A stretch of 27,751 nt of DNA from a virus. The position numbers were made by a program, and so were the translations under genes. Where the stretch lies: the IMG/VR virus record IMGVR_UViG_3300023179_000419, positions 1 through 27,751 of that record, one strand, 5' to 3'. Shown here piece by piece: positions 1 through 9,095 of the stretch; the first letter of the stretch is position 1; each line of letters opens with the position of its first letter. The notes beneath the pieces are model-generated. The model saw nothing but the letters and a program-made list of their open reading frames with translations, was not told the DNA's origin and did not search any database.

Positions 1-2025
1 ACCCCAACGAATAAAACCAGCACCATACCAACTGTAATCCATATAGAACATTTGCATTTTGGCAAGGTTCATGTTAAATCCGCTTGGTCCTGTTCCGTCA
101 CAACGATCAATGTTCCAAAGACTTTGTGGAATACGTAAGTCAATAGTTTTACTAACAATAGCATTTGTTAAGTTTGCAACACCACGATAAGCAGGTGAGA
201 TAGTCATACTTGTATCACTAGCAATATTGACAATACGATAACTCATGCCCTTAATAACAATAAAATCATTTGGTTGTAGTTGCTTACTAAAGATAGTGCT
301 TACACCGTTTACTGTTTGACCAGTTACAGTGCTACTACCAGCATTGACGCTGACAAATCCACTTATTTGTTGTGTGCTACTACGACGAACTGCATATAAT
401 GTTTGACCATCAAACTCAAAGAAAATACCATTTTGACTATCAAACATACCTGTACGTACAGCAGCATTATACCACCCAACAACACTTACAACAACAGGAC
501 CACTTGCTGTTGTAGCAGTTACAGCGGCTGACAATGTATATGTGAATGTATAGGCATCTTTAACTGCAGCAACCGTAAATGTGCCATTATATCCAGTTTC
601 ATTTGCACCTGAAATAGTAATTGAAACACCAGGATTAACGTTATGAGCTTGTTTAGTAACAACAGTTGCTGTACTACCTGCTGTTAGAGCACTTGCAGTC
701 AATGAGTCAACGTTAAAGTTTGGCTTCATGATAGTACCAGTGCTCATCTGGATACCCTTACCACTTTGGTAACGGAAATAACGACGAGTTTGGCGAACAT
801 ACTGTTGGTTATGACTTTGTGCGTTTGTGCTGAACTGAACACCACCATCAAATGCACGGTGAACTGTTAAACCTGGTGGACGAACAAACATATTTGCTGT
901 TGCAGTAACTGTTGCACTACTTACAGTAGCATTAGCAGGATTGCTTAATGTAATGCTTGTATTAGTTGATGTTGCAGTAATATATGTTCCAAAAGGAATA
1001 CCGTTTGCTGGTTGAATATATTGTCCAATGAAAGCATTTGCAGTTGCGCTACAAGTAGCAGTAGCACTATTAGCAGTAGTATTAATAACTAATGTATTAC
1101 TTGTATTAATAAAACTACCAGGTGCACTTGCAACATAAGTTGTAAATGCAGTAGCATTAGGAACACCTACTACACTCCAACTACCATTTGGTGGAGTTGT
1201 AGCATTAGCACCAGTTATCGCAATTTCATTACCTAAACTTAAACCATGTGGAACAGCAGTAGTTACAACCAGTAGGTTGCTGCTTACTTGGTTAATGTTT
1301 GATAATTGTATTTGTGCGTTAGCAAATTGTTTACCATTATATATAGCGGTGACACCAGCATTGTTAATACTACCAGTTGAGCCTGTATATGTATATTTTC
1401 CTGTGTATGTAAAGTTTGTGCCAGCAGAAACTGAATTAACAACATAAAGACCGTCAGCACCTGTAAAAATAGTGTCTTGGATGAATACAACACTGCCTAA
1501 TGCTGGTGGTGTAGTGGTTGCAACAGTATATGTTATACTTCCACTTGTAGCTGTAATATCAGTATAAGCCTGCACGCTTGATTGAGTATAATACGCAAAT
1601 GGGCGATTATTTATAAGAGAAAGTGATTCCCACTTGGTTGACTGTGCACCATATTCAAAGTCAGTATCAATAAGTGCTTGTGGCGATGATGTTCTAAACT
1701 TATTAACAGGGTCAGTTAGTGTTTCACTCGGAGTAAATGATTGGTCAAATGTATCGGTAATAATCTGCAATTTATCAGATGAACTCATGGCAACTGTGTT
1801 GTAGTTAAGAACAATAGTTGTATAGTTATTTTGACCTGTGCTGTCAGAAGTAATTGTATAACTTGTAGCTGTAAGACTATTATCGCTAAAATTGTAAATT
1901 ACAGTGTTTGTTGTGACGTTTGTAATCAATATCATACGTTCACGTGGAATAACTTTGTTAATCACAATTGTGCGTGTAGTTGGATTAAATGTATAATATT
2001 GGTCTAAAATAACGTTTCTTGACAT
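1..2025 (-). CDS. Large T4-like virion structural protein, 3' end cut by the window edge
   Basis: The reading frame is open from ATG at 2025 to base 1 (675 codons) with no stop, so the C-terminus lies outside the window. I translated this by hand. The start is preceded by AGGGA at 2032-2036 and begins MSRNVILDQYYTFNP. Around residues 105-135 it has LIDTDFEYG...TKWESL. Around residues 375-435 it has RPPGLTVHRAFDGG and QTRRYFRYQSGKGIQ. The last visible residues include MDYSWYGAGFIRWG. These blocks match, from memory, a large conserved structural protein of T4-like cyanophages and pelagiphages whose role is not settled. Between them lie Thr/Ser/Ala-rich beta-type stretches that look like inserted Ig-like or fibre modules. 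It is probably tail or fibre associated and late expressed. The structural assignment is firm; the exact role is not. Confidence 0.8.
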   Translation of the reverse strand, partial: MSRNVILDQYYTFNPTTRTIVINKVIPRERMILITNVTTNTVIYNFSDNSLTATSYTITSDSTGQNNYTTIVLNYNTVAMSSSDKLQIITDTFDQSFTPSETLTDPVNKFRTSSPQALIDTDFEYGAQSTKWESLSLINNRPFAYYTQSSVQAYTDITATSGSITYTVATTTPPALGSVVFIQDTIFTGADGLYVVNSVSAGTNFTYTGKYTYTGSTGSINNAGVTAIYNGKQFANAQIQLSNINQVSSNLLVVTTAVPHGLSLGNEIAITGANATTPPNGSWSVVGVPNATAFTTYVASAPGSFINTSNTLVINTTANSATATCSATANAFIGQYIQPANGIPFGTYITATSTNTSITLSNPANATVSSATVTATANMFVRPPGLTVHRAFDGGVQFSTNAQSHNQQYVRQTRRYFRYQSGKGIQMSTGTIMKPNFNVDSLTASALTAGSTATVVTKQAHNVNPGVSITISGANETGYNGTFTVAAVKDAYTFTYTLSAAVTATTASGPVVVSVVGWYNAAVRTGMFDSQNGIFFEFDGQTLYAVRRSSTQQISGFVSVNAGSSTVTGQTVNGVSTIFSKQLQPNDFIVIKGMSYRIVNIASDTSMTISPAYRGVANLTNAIVSKTIDLRIPQSLWNIDRCDGTGPSGFNMNLAKMQMFYMDYSWYGAGFIRWG

Positions 2026-2053
2026 AAGAAGTCCCTGTTGTTACGATTACAGA

Positions 2054-2061
2054 TATTTATA
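2054..2061 (-). promoter_or_regulatory. T4-type late promoter TATAAATA
   Basis: On the minus strand this reads TATAAATA, an exact match to the T4 late promoter core. It lies 28 nt before the ATG at 2025, directly after the stop codon of the upstream gene. The same element precedes several other units here. Confidence 0.7.
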
Positions 2062-4206
2062 TTAATCTGCGCCTAGCAATATATCAACTGGTTTAAATGG
2101 ATATATTTTTGGAGGTTGGCTGTAACTTCCAGTAACTGTTCTAACCAAAACTTGGCTGGCTATTTGTAATGAATCTGCAAACTTAATAAGTGGACCAGAT
2201 AACACTGTTCCATTTGGATAATAATAATTTATAACCGTATATCCTTTATTACCAGTAAGGACAAAACTTTGCCATAAACTTTCAATATTGTAAGCCCATG
2301 CAGGTTGTAATTGTCCATTAACTGTTACTGTTAATTGCCATGGACTTAATATAGTAACATTGGCTTTATTATAAGTTAATGCGAAAGTATTAGTTGTACC
2401 ATCAACATAATTACTTAAATCATCTAAATCATATATGGAACTTATAATTGGTGTTCCATTTGAATAATAATGACTATTACTGTAAAGTGCGGTTGCATTT
2501 ATGTTACCGCCAACGCCAATACCACCACTTACTACTAATGCACCAGTTGTTGAAGAAGTAGATGTTGTTGCACTATTAGATACAAGATTGCCACTTGTTT
2601 TGTTATATTGCAGATAAGTTGCGCCAGCAAAATTTGTTCCATCGTTAAATTGAATAAATGTGTTGCTACCACCAGCAGGCGTAGTTATAGTACTACCATT
2701 ACTATAAAGATAGTAATTACTGTAAAATGCATTAGCATTTACTGTAACAGCAGATAAAGTCCCTTGGGTAATTGTAGTAGTGCTTGGTGTTATGATATTA
2801 CCATTTTCATATATGCGCATGGCTTCAACAAGTGAAGAACCATTATAAGTGCTAAACACCATTTGACCAACGTTGGTTGCTGTTGCACTATTTGTTACAC
2901 TTATACGTGCACTATTGACAAGTGTATTTCCACCAGGCACTTTGTCAACAAAGTCAATCTTACTTTGGATACCACTGCCGCTACCGCTGCTTCCTTGAAT
3001 TTCAAGAGCACCAACACCAGTAACTTGGCTACCAGTATCACCAAGACGTGCGCCCATAATAGTTAGATAAGCACGACTACCAGCAATTAAACCGATGTTT
3101 TGGACACCAGTTAGTGTAGTAGTTGAACCAATTAATATATTAGCAGCATAAATGTTACCACCAACACCCAAGCCACCAGCAAGAACTAGCGCACCTGTGC
3201 TAGTTGAAGTGCTTTGTGTTGTGCTGTTAGATACAAGATTACCACTTGTTTTATTATACTGAATATATGTTGCACCACCTAATGAACCAGCATCACTAAA
3301 TTGAACCATGGTATTACTACCACCAGCAGATGCAGTAACAGCAACCCAACTTAATCCACCGTTGCCATCTGTGCGTAAAACATAACCAGCGGTTCCGCCA
3401 GTAACATTTAAACTGTTAACATCTATGTTTAAATTACCAGTTACTGTAAGCGTATTAGCAACAGTTAAATTACCATAACTGCTTGGATTACTGCTTAAGT
3501 CTAACCAATATCTGTTATTGTTAGCATCTTGAATGTATTCATAAAGAATATCTGTATTACCCTGATACCAAGTATCACCTAAATTAGGTGAAGTAGGAGC
3601 AGTATTACCAGTTCTAAAACGTGGAAGTGCGGTAGAACCCATATAAATGTTTCCACCAGCACCTATGTTTATATTACCACTATTTGTTACATCAATATTA
3701 CCAGTAACTGTTAAGCTATTAGCATATTCAGTAAGAGATATTGTTTCATATGATTTTGTAATAATATTACCAGTAACAGTTAAGCTACCAGCAATATTAA
3801 CATTGCCTGGAAAAGATGTAACATTACCGTTAACACTATAAAGATTACTAAAATTAATAGCAGTTGTATTAATTGTAACGTTAGAACCGCCACCATTAAT
3901 AAAATAAAAAGCATTACCGTTTATTGAACCTGCTTCAACAAACACCATTGCACCAGGACTAATTTCACGCCAATCGTTAAAATCACTACTGCGTGTCCAA
4001 CTACCGTTAGCACCTGTGCCTAATGTAGTTACACGATAGATACCATTAAGATAAGTTGGGGATTGATCTTTGACAAGAACACGGTCATTTGCTGATAAAC
4101 TTACGCCATCAATAGTATTTGGAGCTGCTGCAAGATTGATATTTGCGCCAGTAGAAGCTGCTTTTACACTATCTTTATAATCGTTAACAAGACGAGTTAA
4201 TGCCAT
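2062..4206 (-). CDS. Modular phage tail-fibre protein with head-type N-terminal domain
   Basis: 714 aa. Residues about 8-115 form a recognisable fibre N-terminal domain: NTIDGVSL..NDRVLVKDQ, then NGIYRV, SWTRSSDF and PGAMVFVEAG. This domain is common at the virion-attached end of phage fibres and depolymerases. The middle is a series of TVTGNI/LxVTGN beta repeats, including the SYETISLTEYANS block that also occurs twice in the 1498-aa fibre at 20927-25423. Two copies of a GGSNTxxQFxD...ATYxQYNKTSGNLVSN block follow. The last ~120 residues (from DLDDLSNYVDG) are a distinct, less repetitive domain likely to be the tip. The SD before the ATG is weak. It probably forms a trimeric fibre; the receptor is unknown. 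Confidence 0.85.
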   Translation of the reverse strand: MALTRLVNDYKDSVKAASTGANINLAAAPNTIDGVSLSANDRVLVKDQSPTYLNGIYRVTTLGTGANGSWTRSSDFNDWREISPGAMVFVEAGSINGNAFYFINGGGSNVTINTTAINFSNLYSVNGNVTSFPGNVNIAGSLTVTGNIITKSYETISLTEYANSLTVTGNIDVTNSGNINIGAGGNIYMGSTALPRFRTGNTAPTSPNLGDTWYQGNTDILYEYIQDANNNRYWLDLSSNPSSYGNLTVANTLTVTGNLNIDVNSLNVTGGTAGYVLRTDGNGGLSWVAVTASAGGSNTMVQFSDAGSLGGATYIQYNKTSGNLVSNSTTQSTSTSTGALVLAGGLGVGGNIYAANILIGSTTTLTGVQNIGLIAGSRAYLTIMGARLGDTGSQVTGVGALEIQGSSGSGSGIQSKIDFVDKVPGGNTLVNSARISVTNSATATNVGQMVFSTYNGSSLVEAMRIYENGNIITPSTTTITQGTLSAVTVNANAFYSNYYLYSNGSTITTPAGGSNTFIQFNDGTNFAGATYLQYNKTSGNLVSNSATTSTSSTTGALVVSGGIGVGGNINATALYSNSHYYSNGTPIISSIYDLDDLSNYVDGTTNTFALTYNKANVTILSPWQLTVTVNGQLQPAWAYNIESLWQSFVLTGNKGYTVINYYYPNGTVLSGPLIKFADSLQIASQVLVRTVTGSYSQPPKIYPFKPVDILLGAD

Positions 4207-4224
4207 TTTTATTCTCTAATATAG

Positions 4225-4232
4225 TATTTACC
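4225..4232 (-). promoter_or_regulatory. Candidate late promoter variant GGTAAATA
   Basis: The minus strand reads GGTAAATA, 18 nt before the ATG at 4206. It departs from TATAAATA in its first two bases but keeps the TAAATA core and the spacing seen at the other units. Confidence 0.45.
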
Positions 4233-4235
4233 CTA

Positions 4236-5555
4236 TTAGAGACGACCAACAACAACCTCTATAACGCCTGTTCCGTCACCAAAATTCTCTAATGCTTTAC
4301 CGATAACACTGCCCATTTTTGGATTGCGTTCCATACGTGCAGTTCCATCACCATTACTAACTACCATAGCACCTTTTTCTATTGGACCTGTAACTTTACA
4401 TGGGACACGACCTTGTAGTGCAACAGCAACAAAGTTTTCTTCTAAGCTACCATTCATAAGATAAGCAGGATTAGTTGATACTACACCAGCAACATATTGA
4501 CTAGCATTGATATTACTGAGAGTTACTTCTGCGGTTCCACCAAAGTCAACTACTGTGCCTGGTTCATAATCTACATCACTTGTATAACGTTCGGCCAAGT
4601 CAGCGTATTTTGCTGTGGTTGAGGTTCCAAGGAAGTTTACTGCATATACGTTATTCCAATATAAACTAGTTGTGCCAAGATTTACAGATGCGTTAGCACT
4701 TGGTGATACAGCACCACTAAATGTTCCAGTAGTTGCTGTAACAGGACCACTACTATAAACATTACCAACAAATATTGTGTTAAAGTAATTGCTTGGACCA
4801 CCAAGGTTTAGTGTATTGTTTGTTGTTGGAAGTATATTTTGATTACTACGCCAAGCACTAGCAGCATTGTTATAAGTCCAAGTTACAACACTATTATTTC
4901 CAAGTAGGATACCAGCACCATCAACACCACTTGTTGTATTTTGGTTGTTTGCTAATACAAGATTTTTATTATCTGTAACAATGTTACTTGAACCACTTGT
5001 TGTAATAGCTCCAGTAACTTGTAAGTTACCACTAACAATAAGACTGTTTACAATGTTAACGTTACCAGTTGTATCAATATAAGCACGAGTAGTATCATTC
5101 TGTTTTAAGTTAAACTGACTGTTTGTTACAGAACCAACGTGGAAACTTGTTGCATCAGTAATTGCCATACCAACGGCACTACCAGTATTGTTACGAACAA
5201 AAAGATTTCCTGCGCCGCCAGCTTGTAATGATGTGTTACCAGTAATAAAAACACTACCATTTGCAGCAATAAATGCTGGTGTTTGACCTGCCATTTTAAA
5301 GTTAAGCTGTGTTGCACTTAAACTACCAAAGTGTGTATAACTATTATCTGCAACAATATATGCACTAACACTACCTGTGTAGTTATTGGCATAAATTGTT
5401 CCAAAACCATTACTACCAGCAGGTGCATTAACTGCAAATCCAGATGAACCAGTTGTTATAAGTGAACCACCAATGGTAAGATTACCACTTACGGCATCAA
5501 TGCTTGTTGGTCCTACTGTAAGACCATTGTGTACTATAAAATTACTATTAGCCAT
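4236..5555 (-). CDS. Tail-fibre protein with C-terminal YADLAERY domain
   Basis: 439 aa; AGGGAG lies upstream of ATG 5555. The N-terminal half is the typical VHNGLTVG...GNLTIGGSL fibre repeat. The middle contains TDNKNLVLANNQN and GAGILLGNNSVVTW, a divergent copy of the hidden-state module seen in the paralogs at 17899-19384, then LGTTSLYWNNVYA. Residues 317-439 are a separate domain starting YADLAERY, with PGTVVDFGG, VAGVVSTNPAYLMN, VALQGRVPCKVTG and KGAMVVS. This tail end is widespread in phage and bacterial fibre-like proteins. It resembles the Peptidase_G2-type autoproteolytic or chaperone domains, but I see no catalytic residues I can name, so cleavage is only inferred. It is compact and globular next to the repetitive shaft, so it is either a chaperone or a receptor-binding tip. 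Confidence 0.82.
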   Translation of the reverse strand: MANSNFIVHNGLTVGPTSIDAVSGNLTIGGSLITTGSSGFAVNAPAGSNGFGTIYANNYTGSVSAYIVADNSYTHFGSLSATQLNFKMAGQTPAFIAANGSVFITGNTSLQAGGAGNLFVRNNTGSAVGMAITDATSFHVGSVTNSQFNLKQNDTTRAYIDTTGNVNIVNSLIVSGNLQVTGAITTSGSSNIVTDNKNLVLANNQNTTSGVDGAGILLGNNSVVTWTYNNAASAWRSNQNILPTTNNTLNLGGPSNYFNTIFVGNVYSSGPVTATTGTFSGAVSPSANASVNLGTTSLYWNNVYAVNFLGTSTTAKYADLAERYTSDVDYEPGTVVDFGGTAEVTLSNINASQYVAGVVSTNPAYLMNGSLEENFVAVALQGRVPCKVTGPIEKGAMVVSNGDGTARMERNPKMGSVIGKALENFGDGTGVIEVVVGRL

Positions 5556-5579
5556 AGTTCCATATCTCCCTGTTGGCTA

Positions 5580-8500
5580 TTATTTTGGTATATAGATTTC
5601 TTGAACTTTTGCAAAACTAGTTACACTAGCATTTGCATAAAGTCTTGCGGTTGTTCCACTCACGTTAGCATAGAAGTTGCTTATGGATGTTCCATTGGCC
5701 GCAACAACACCATATGTTTGAACTGTTGCATTACTGACCCCAGTTACAAGTATAACTTCACTCATTTGGAAATTATTGTTTGTATAATCTGATACACTGA
5801 TAACATATTTTGCACCACGGAATACATTCATATCAAAACTATCAATAATAGTTGGAACATTAGGACTTAAACTTACATTTGGACTTAAAGTGCTTATACT
5901 ACCAGTACCAAAGAAATTACCAGCACTATTAGCTACAAATTGTGTAGTGTTCACAGCGGTAATAAATGAACCATTTGCGTTTGCAACAAAGGTATTACCG
6001 CCAGTAGCATCAGTTATGCTTGTAACAGTTCCTGTTGTAGTAAGAGCACGTGCGTCAATTATATCAGTGCTTAATGGTGCTTCTGTAAATGTAAGAGTCG
6101 TGCCACTTACACTATAGGCAGTAGTTGGAAGCTGTATAACACCATTAATTGAAACCAAAGTGCCTGCGGTAGTAGTGCTTTGACTTAATGTAAAGTTAGT
6201 TTGACTGCCATCACCAACAAACTGATCTGCTGTAATAATAGTAAACGCAGTCCCAGTTCCACTCCAAGTTGTTCCAGTATAAAATTCCAATTGACTGCTG
6301 TTGGTATTAAAACGTATCATACCTTGTTGTGCATTACTTGGACGATTTGCCTGTGCACCAGTTGGAATAATCATAGAATCTGTGCCATTAATTTGCAGAG
6401 ATGTGTTACCAACTATTTGGCTTGGTGCTACTTTAATACCAACTTGACCAGTTGCACCATTAGTTGTGAGTAGATTTTGGTAACCAGCAGCACTATTACC
6501 GTGAACAACAAGGTTTGCAACAATTTGATTTGCATTAACTGTAACGTTTGTGTTTAATTGTGGGTATAAATTAATATTACCAGCATTTGCGTATGGGTAA
6601 ATGTTACTTGTATAACTTGTTGGAACATTTTTCGTTACAGCACCATTTATATTACCACCAATATTCAAGTCACCAGTAACACCAGCGCCGCCTTGAACAA
6701 TTAACGCACCACTTGTTGTTCCAGTTGATGCTGTTCCACTATTTGCAATTAAATAGCCAACTGTTGCCGCATTGCTAACATTAATATTTTGTGCAGTAAC
6801 ATTCCCTGTAAGAGTTTGACTTGCACCAGTAAACACAGCACCAGTATTACCAATTGTTCCAGCATTTACCGTAGGTGCACTTACAGTGCCTTGTGCAGTT
6901 ATTGTGCTTGTAGTAGATAAAGTAGCACCAGTAAACACAGCACCAGTATTGCCAATTGTTCCAGCATTTACCGTAGGTGCGCTGATAGTTCCTTGTGAAG
7001 TAATAGTGCCTGTAGTTGTAATTGTAGTAAATGCACCAGTATTTGCAGTATTAGCACCAATTGCACCAGTATGATAACCAATTACTTGACCAGCACCAGT
7101 GATTGTTCCTTGTGAAACTATTGTGCTGCTTGTTGTAAGAGTCGTAAATGCACCAGTAGATGCCGTTCCATTACCAATTGGAGTATTTTGAATTGCACCA
7201 GCATAAATGTTACCCTGTGCACCAATACCACCATATACAACAACTGCACCTGTTGTCTTGGATGTAGATGTATTTCCACTCCAAGCAACAACATTACCCA
7301 ATATTAAAGTATCATATACAATACTTGCATTTGCAAGATCAATTGTTGAAGTAGGTTCCGTTCCAATATTACTAAACAAATACCATGCATTATCAAGGTG
7401 ATTTCTTACTAAACCTGTATGTTCATAGGCATTATCAACTTTATTACTGTAAAAACCTATTTCATAATTGTATGTAGAAAACGCATTTGCAGTCAAGTAT
7501 AATAATGGTGCATTTGCTATAAGTTGATTAAAACCAGTGCTAGTGATGTTACCTACAATAAGATTACCTGCGATGTAAGAATCACCACCAGCATAAAAAC
7601 CTCCAGTAATTTGCAGCGCACCTTGACCACTGCCATAACTATTTGCTGTTCCTGTTAGCGTTGCAGTAGACGCAGTAATCGCAGCACCAGTATTACCAAT
7701 TGTTCCAGCATTTATAGTAGGAGCACTTATAGTGCCTTGTGCAGTAATAGCACCACTTGTTGTAACTGTTGTGAACGCACCAGTATTAGGTGTGTTGGCA
7801 CCAATAGCACCCGTTATATAACCAATATGTTGACCGCCACCAGTAGAAGTAAAACTATCTGCTTTAAGGTCATTATTAACGGTAGTTGTGCCAGTATCAG
7901 CACCAATGCTAACTGTTGTTGCTGCCCCACCAATGTTTACAGTTGTAGCGTTTGCATTAAAGATAGATGCAGTGCCAGTAGAACTTGTGTCAATTGTTGG
8001 ATTTGTACCATTCATCAATACTTGTGTAGTATTAGGTAAAGTTAATGTTGGATTGTTTATAGTAGCTTGACCAGTTGCAGCACCCATATTGAGTGAAGTA
8101 GCCGCACCACCAAAGTTTAATGTGGTCGCAACAGTATTAAACAATGATTGAGTAGCGTTGTTACCAAGAATTGTTGGGTTACGCAAATATGCTGTGCCAG
8201 TTGTAGCACCAGCAATAAGTGTAGTTGCTGCGCCAGCAAAGTTCATTGTAGTTGCAACAGTGTTAAACAAAGTAACAGCAGTTGAAGAACTAACGATAGT
8301 TGGATTTCTTAATGTCAACGAGCCAGATGTGGCACCCATTGATAGTGCAGTTGCAGCTTGGAAAGCGTTCACTGTCGTAGAAACAGTATTGAATACAGTT
8401 GCAGTTGTGTTGCTTGTATAAATTGTTCCGTTGCCAGCAAGTCCAAGACCAGTTCCAACTACTAACTGTCCACTTATACCAGCACCACCTGTTACAACCA

Positions 8501-9044
8501 ATGCGCCGCTTGTAATGTCAGTAGATGCAGTTCCACTTGCAGCCCAAATATTACCGCTTGATGTAATTGTGCTACTTGTATTAAGTGTTGTTATACTTGC
8601 ACTGCCAATTGTAGCATTACTTGCAGCTAATCCATAAACTTGTAAATTTGCAAAACCACTATTGTTTATTATTCCAAATGTAGTACTTGCAGTACTTTGT
8701 GTCGTATATTGTAATTGAAACTGTTGAGCATTTTCTTCCCAAATAAATGCTACGTTAGTTGAACTACCACGACCCATAATCATACCAAGATCATATGCAG
8801 GCACACCAGTAGCATTGCGATTAATGCTAAACATTGGATCAGCAATTACAAGATTTGTAGTATCTAGAGTTGTTGTGTTACCATTAACTGTGAGATTGCC
8901 AATGGTCATATTACCAACATATGTAAAGTTATCGCTTAAAAGCCCACCACTTATAGATTTTGCTACGACTTTTGAATCAGCATAGATATCGCTGTTATAA
9001 ACTTGGTTATTACGTATACGTGTAAGGGCTGGTGTCAACGCCAT
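5580..9044 (-). CDS. Long modular tail-fibre protein with 42-aa repeats
   Basis: 1154 aa. GGGAG at 9054-9058 sits between the late promoter and ATG 9044. The N-terminus has SDIYADSKVVAKSISGGLLSDN, then the GNTTTLDTTNLVIADPMFSINRN...GMIMGRGSS module (about residues 50-100), a fibre head module common in marine T4-like phages. Residues about 205-390 hold 42-aa repeats of the NPTI...LFNTVATT.NF.GAATxL type. Further on are GTISAPTVNAGTIGNTGAVFTGA repeats. Near the C-terminus are NRPSNAQQGMIRFNT and FVGDGSQTNFTLS...GVIQLP...TFTEAPLSTDIIDAR. The protein ends in a beta-rich IIDSFDMNVFRGAKY...KVQEIYIPK domain shared with the fibre at 14984-17131. It is very rich in Thr, Ala, Asn and Gly and almost free of Cys. 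This is clearly a fibre; whether long tail fibre or side fibre cannot be told. Confidence 0.87.
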   Translation of the reverse strand: MALTPALTRIRNNQVYNSDIYADSKVVAKSISGGLLSDNFTYVGNMTIGNLTVNGNTTTLDTTNLVIADPMFSINRNATGVPAYDLGMIMGRGSSTNVAFIWEENAQQFQLQYTTQSTASTTFGIINNSGFANLQVYGLAASNATIGSASITTLNTSSTITSSGNIWAASGTASTDITSGALVVTGGAGISGQLVVGTGLGLAGNGTIYTSNTTATVFNTVSTTVNAFQAATALSMGATSGSLTLRNPTIVSSSTAVTLFNTVATTMNFAGAATTLIAGATTGTAYLRNPTILGNNATQSLFNTVATTLNFGGAATSLNMGAATGQATINNPTLTLPNTTQVLMNGTNPTIDTSSTGTASIFNANATTVNIGGAATTVSIGADTGTTTVNNDLKADSFTSTGGGQHIGYITGAIGANTPNTGAFTTVTTSGAITAQGTISAPTINAGTIGNTGAAITASTATLTGTANSYGSGQGALQITGGFYAGGDSYIAGNLIVGNITSTGFNQLIANAPLLYLTANAFSTYNYEIGFYSNKVDNAYEHTGLVRNHLDNAWYLFSNIGTEPTSTIDLANASIVYDTLILGNVVAWSGNTSTSKTTGAVVVYGGIGAQGNIYAGAIQNTPIGNGTASTGAFTTLTTSSTIVSQGTITGAGQVIGYHTGAIGANTANTGAFTTITTTGTITSQGTISAPTVNAGTIGNTGAVFTGATLSTTSTITAQGTVSAPTVNAGTIGNTGAVFTGASQTLTGNVTAQNINVSNAATVGYLIANSGTASTGTTSGALIVQGGAGVTGDLNIGGNINGAVTKNVPTSYTSNIYPYANAGNINLYPQLNTNVTVNANQIVANLVVHGNSAAGYQNLLTTNGATGQVGIKVAPSQIVGNTSLQINGTDSMIIPTGAQANRPSNAQQGMIRFNTNSSQLEFYTGTTWSGTGTAFTIITADQFVGDGSQTNFTLSQSTTTAGTLVSINGVIQLPTTAYSVSGTTLTFTEAPLSTDIIDARALTTTGTVTSITDATGGNTFVANANGSFITAVNTTQFVANSAGNFFGTGSISTLSPNVSLSPNVPTIIDSFDMNVFRGAKYVISVSDYTNNNFQMSEVILVTGVSNATVQTYGVVAANGTSISNFYANVSGTTARLYANASVTSFAKVQEIYIPK
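6823..6980 (-). repeat. Near-identical 56-bp direct repeats inside a fibre gene
   Basis: The 56 bases at 6823-6878 recur at 6925-6980 with a single mismatch that I can see (102-bp period, 34 codons). A shorter, more diverged copy begins near 7684. They encode the VNAGTIGNTGAVFTGA blocks of the 1154-aa fibre. Such identity at DNA level points to recent duplication and possible slippage or recombination. Confidence 0.8.
7875..8432 (-). repeat. Tandem 126-bp (42-aa) repeats in the 1154-aa fibre
   Basis: At protein level there are four consecutive units. Units two and three are exactly 42 residues each (8181-8306 and 8055-8180), starting NPTI and containing LFNTVATT and GAAT. The first is a variant lacking NPT at its start, and the fourth carries an insertion of about 18 residues. 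These look like stacked beta-prism or shaft repeats of a trimeric fibre. Confidence 0.75.
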
Positions 9045-9065
9045 TTAAAAAAACTCCCACAACTA

Positions 9066-9073
9066 TATTTATA
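9066..9073 (-). promoter_or_regulatory. T4-type late promoter TATAAATA
   Basis: Exact TATAAATA on the minus strand, 21 nt before the fibre ATG at 9044. The GGGAG ribosome binding site lies just downstream. It lies in the 51-nt gap after the beta-ketoacyl synthase gene, so it starts a new transcription unit. Confidence 0.75.
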
Positions 9074-9095
9074 GGAGATTTTGTATTTTTAATGG

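Noticed and set aside
1609-1616. TATAAATA on the minus strand inside the left structural gene
   Set aside because: It lies within the coding frame and no gene start follows; taken as chance in AT-rich DNA.
8158-8637. Plus-strand open frames of 68-87 codons opposite the 1154-aa fibre
   Set aside because: Antisense shadows created by the repetitive Thr/Ala/Val codons of the fibre; no SD or promoter that stands out.
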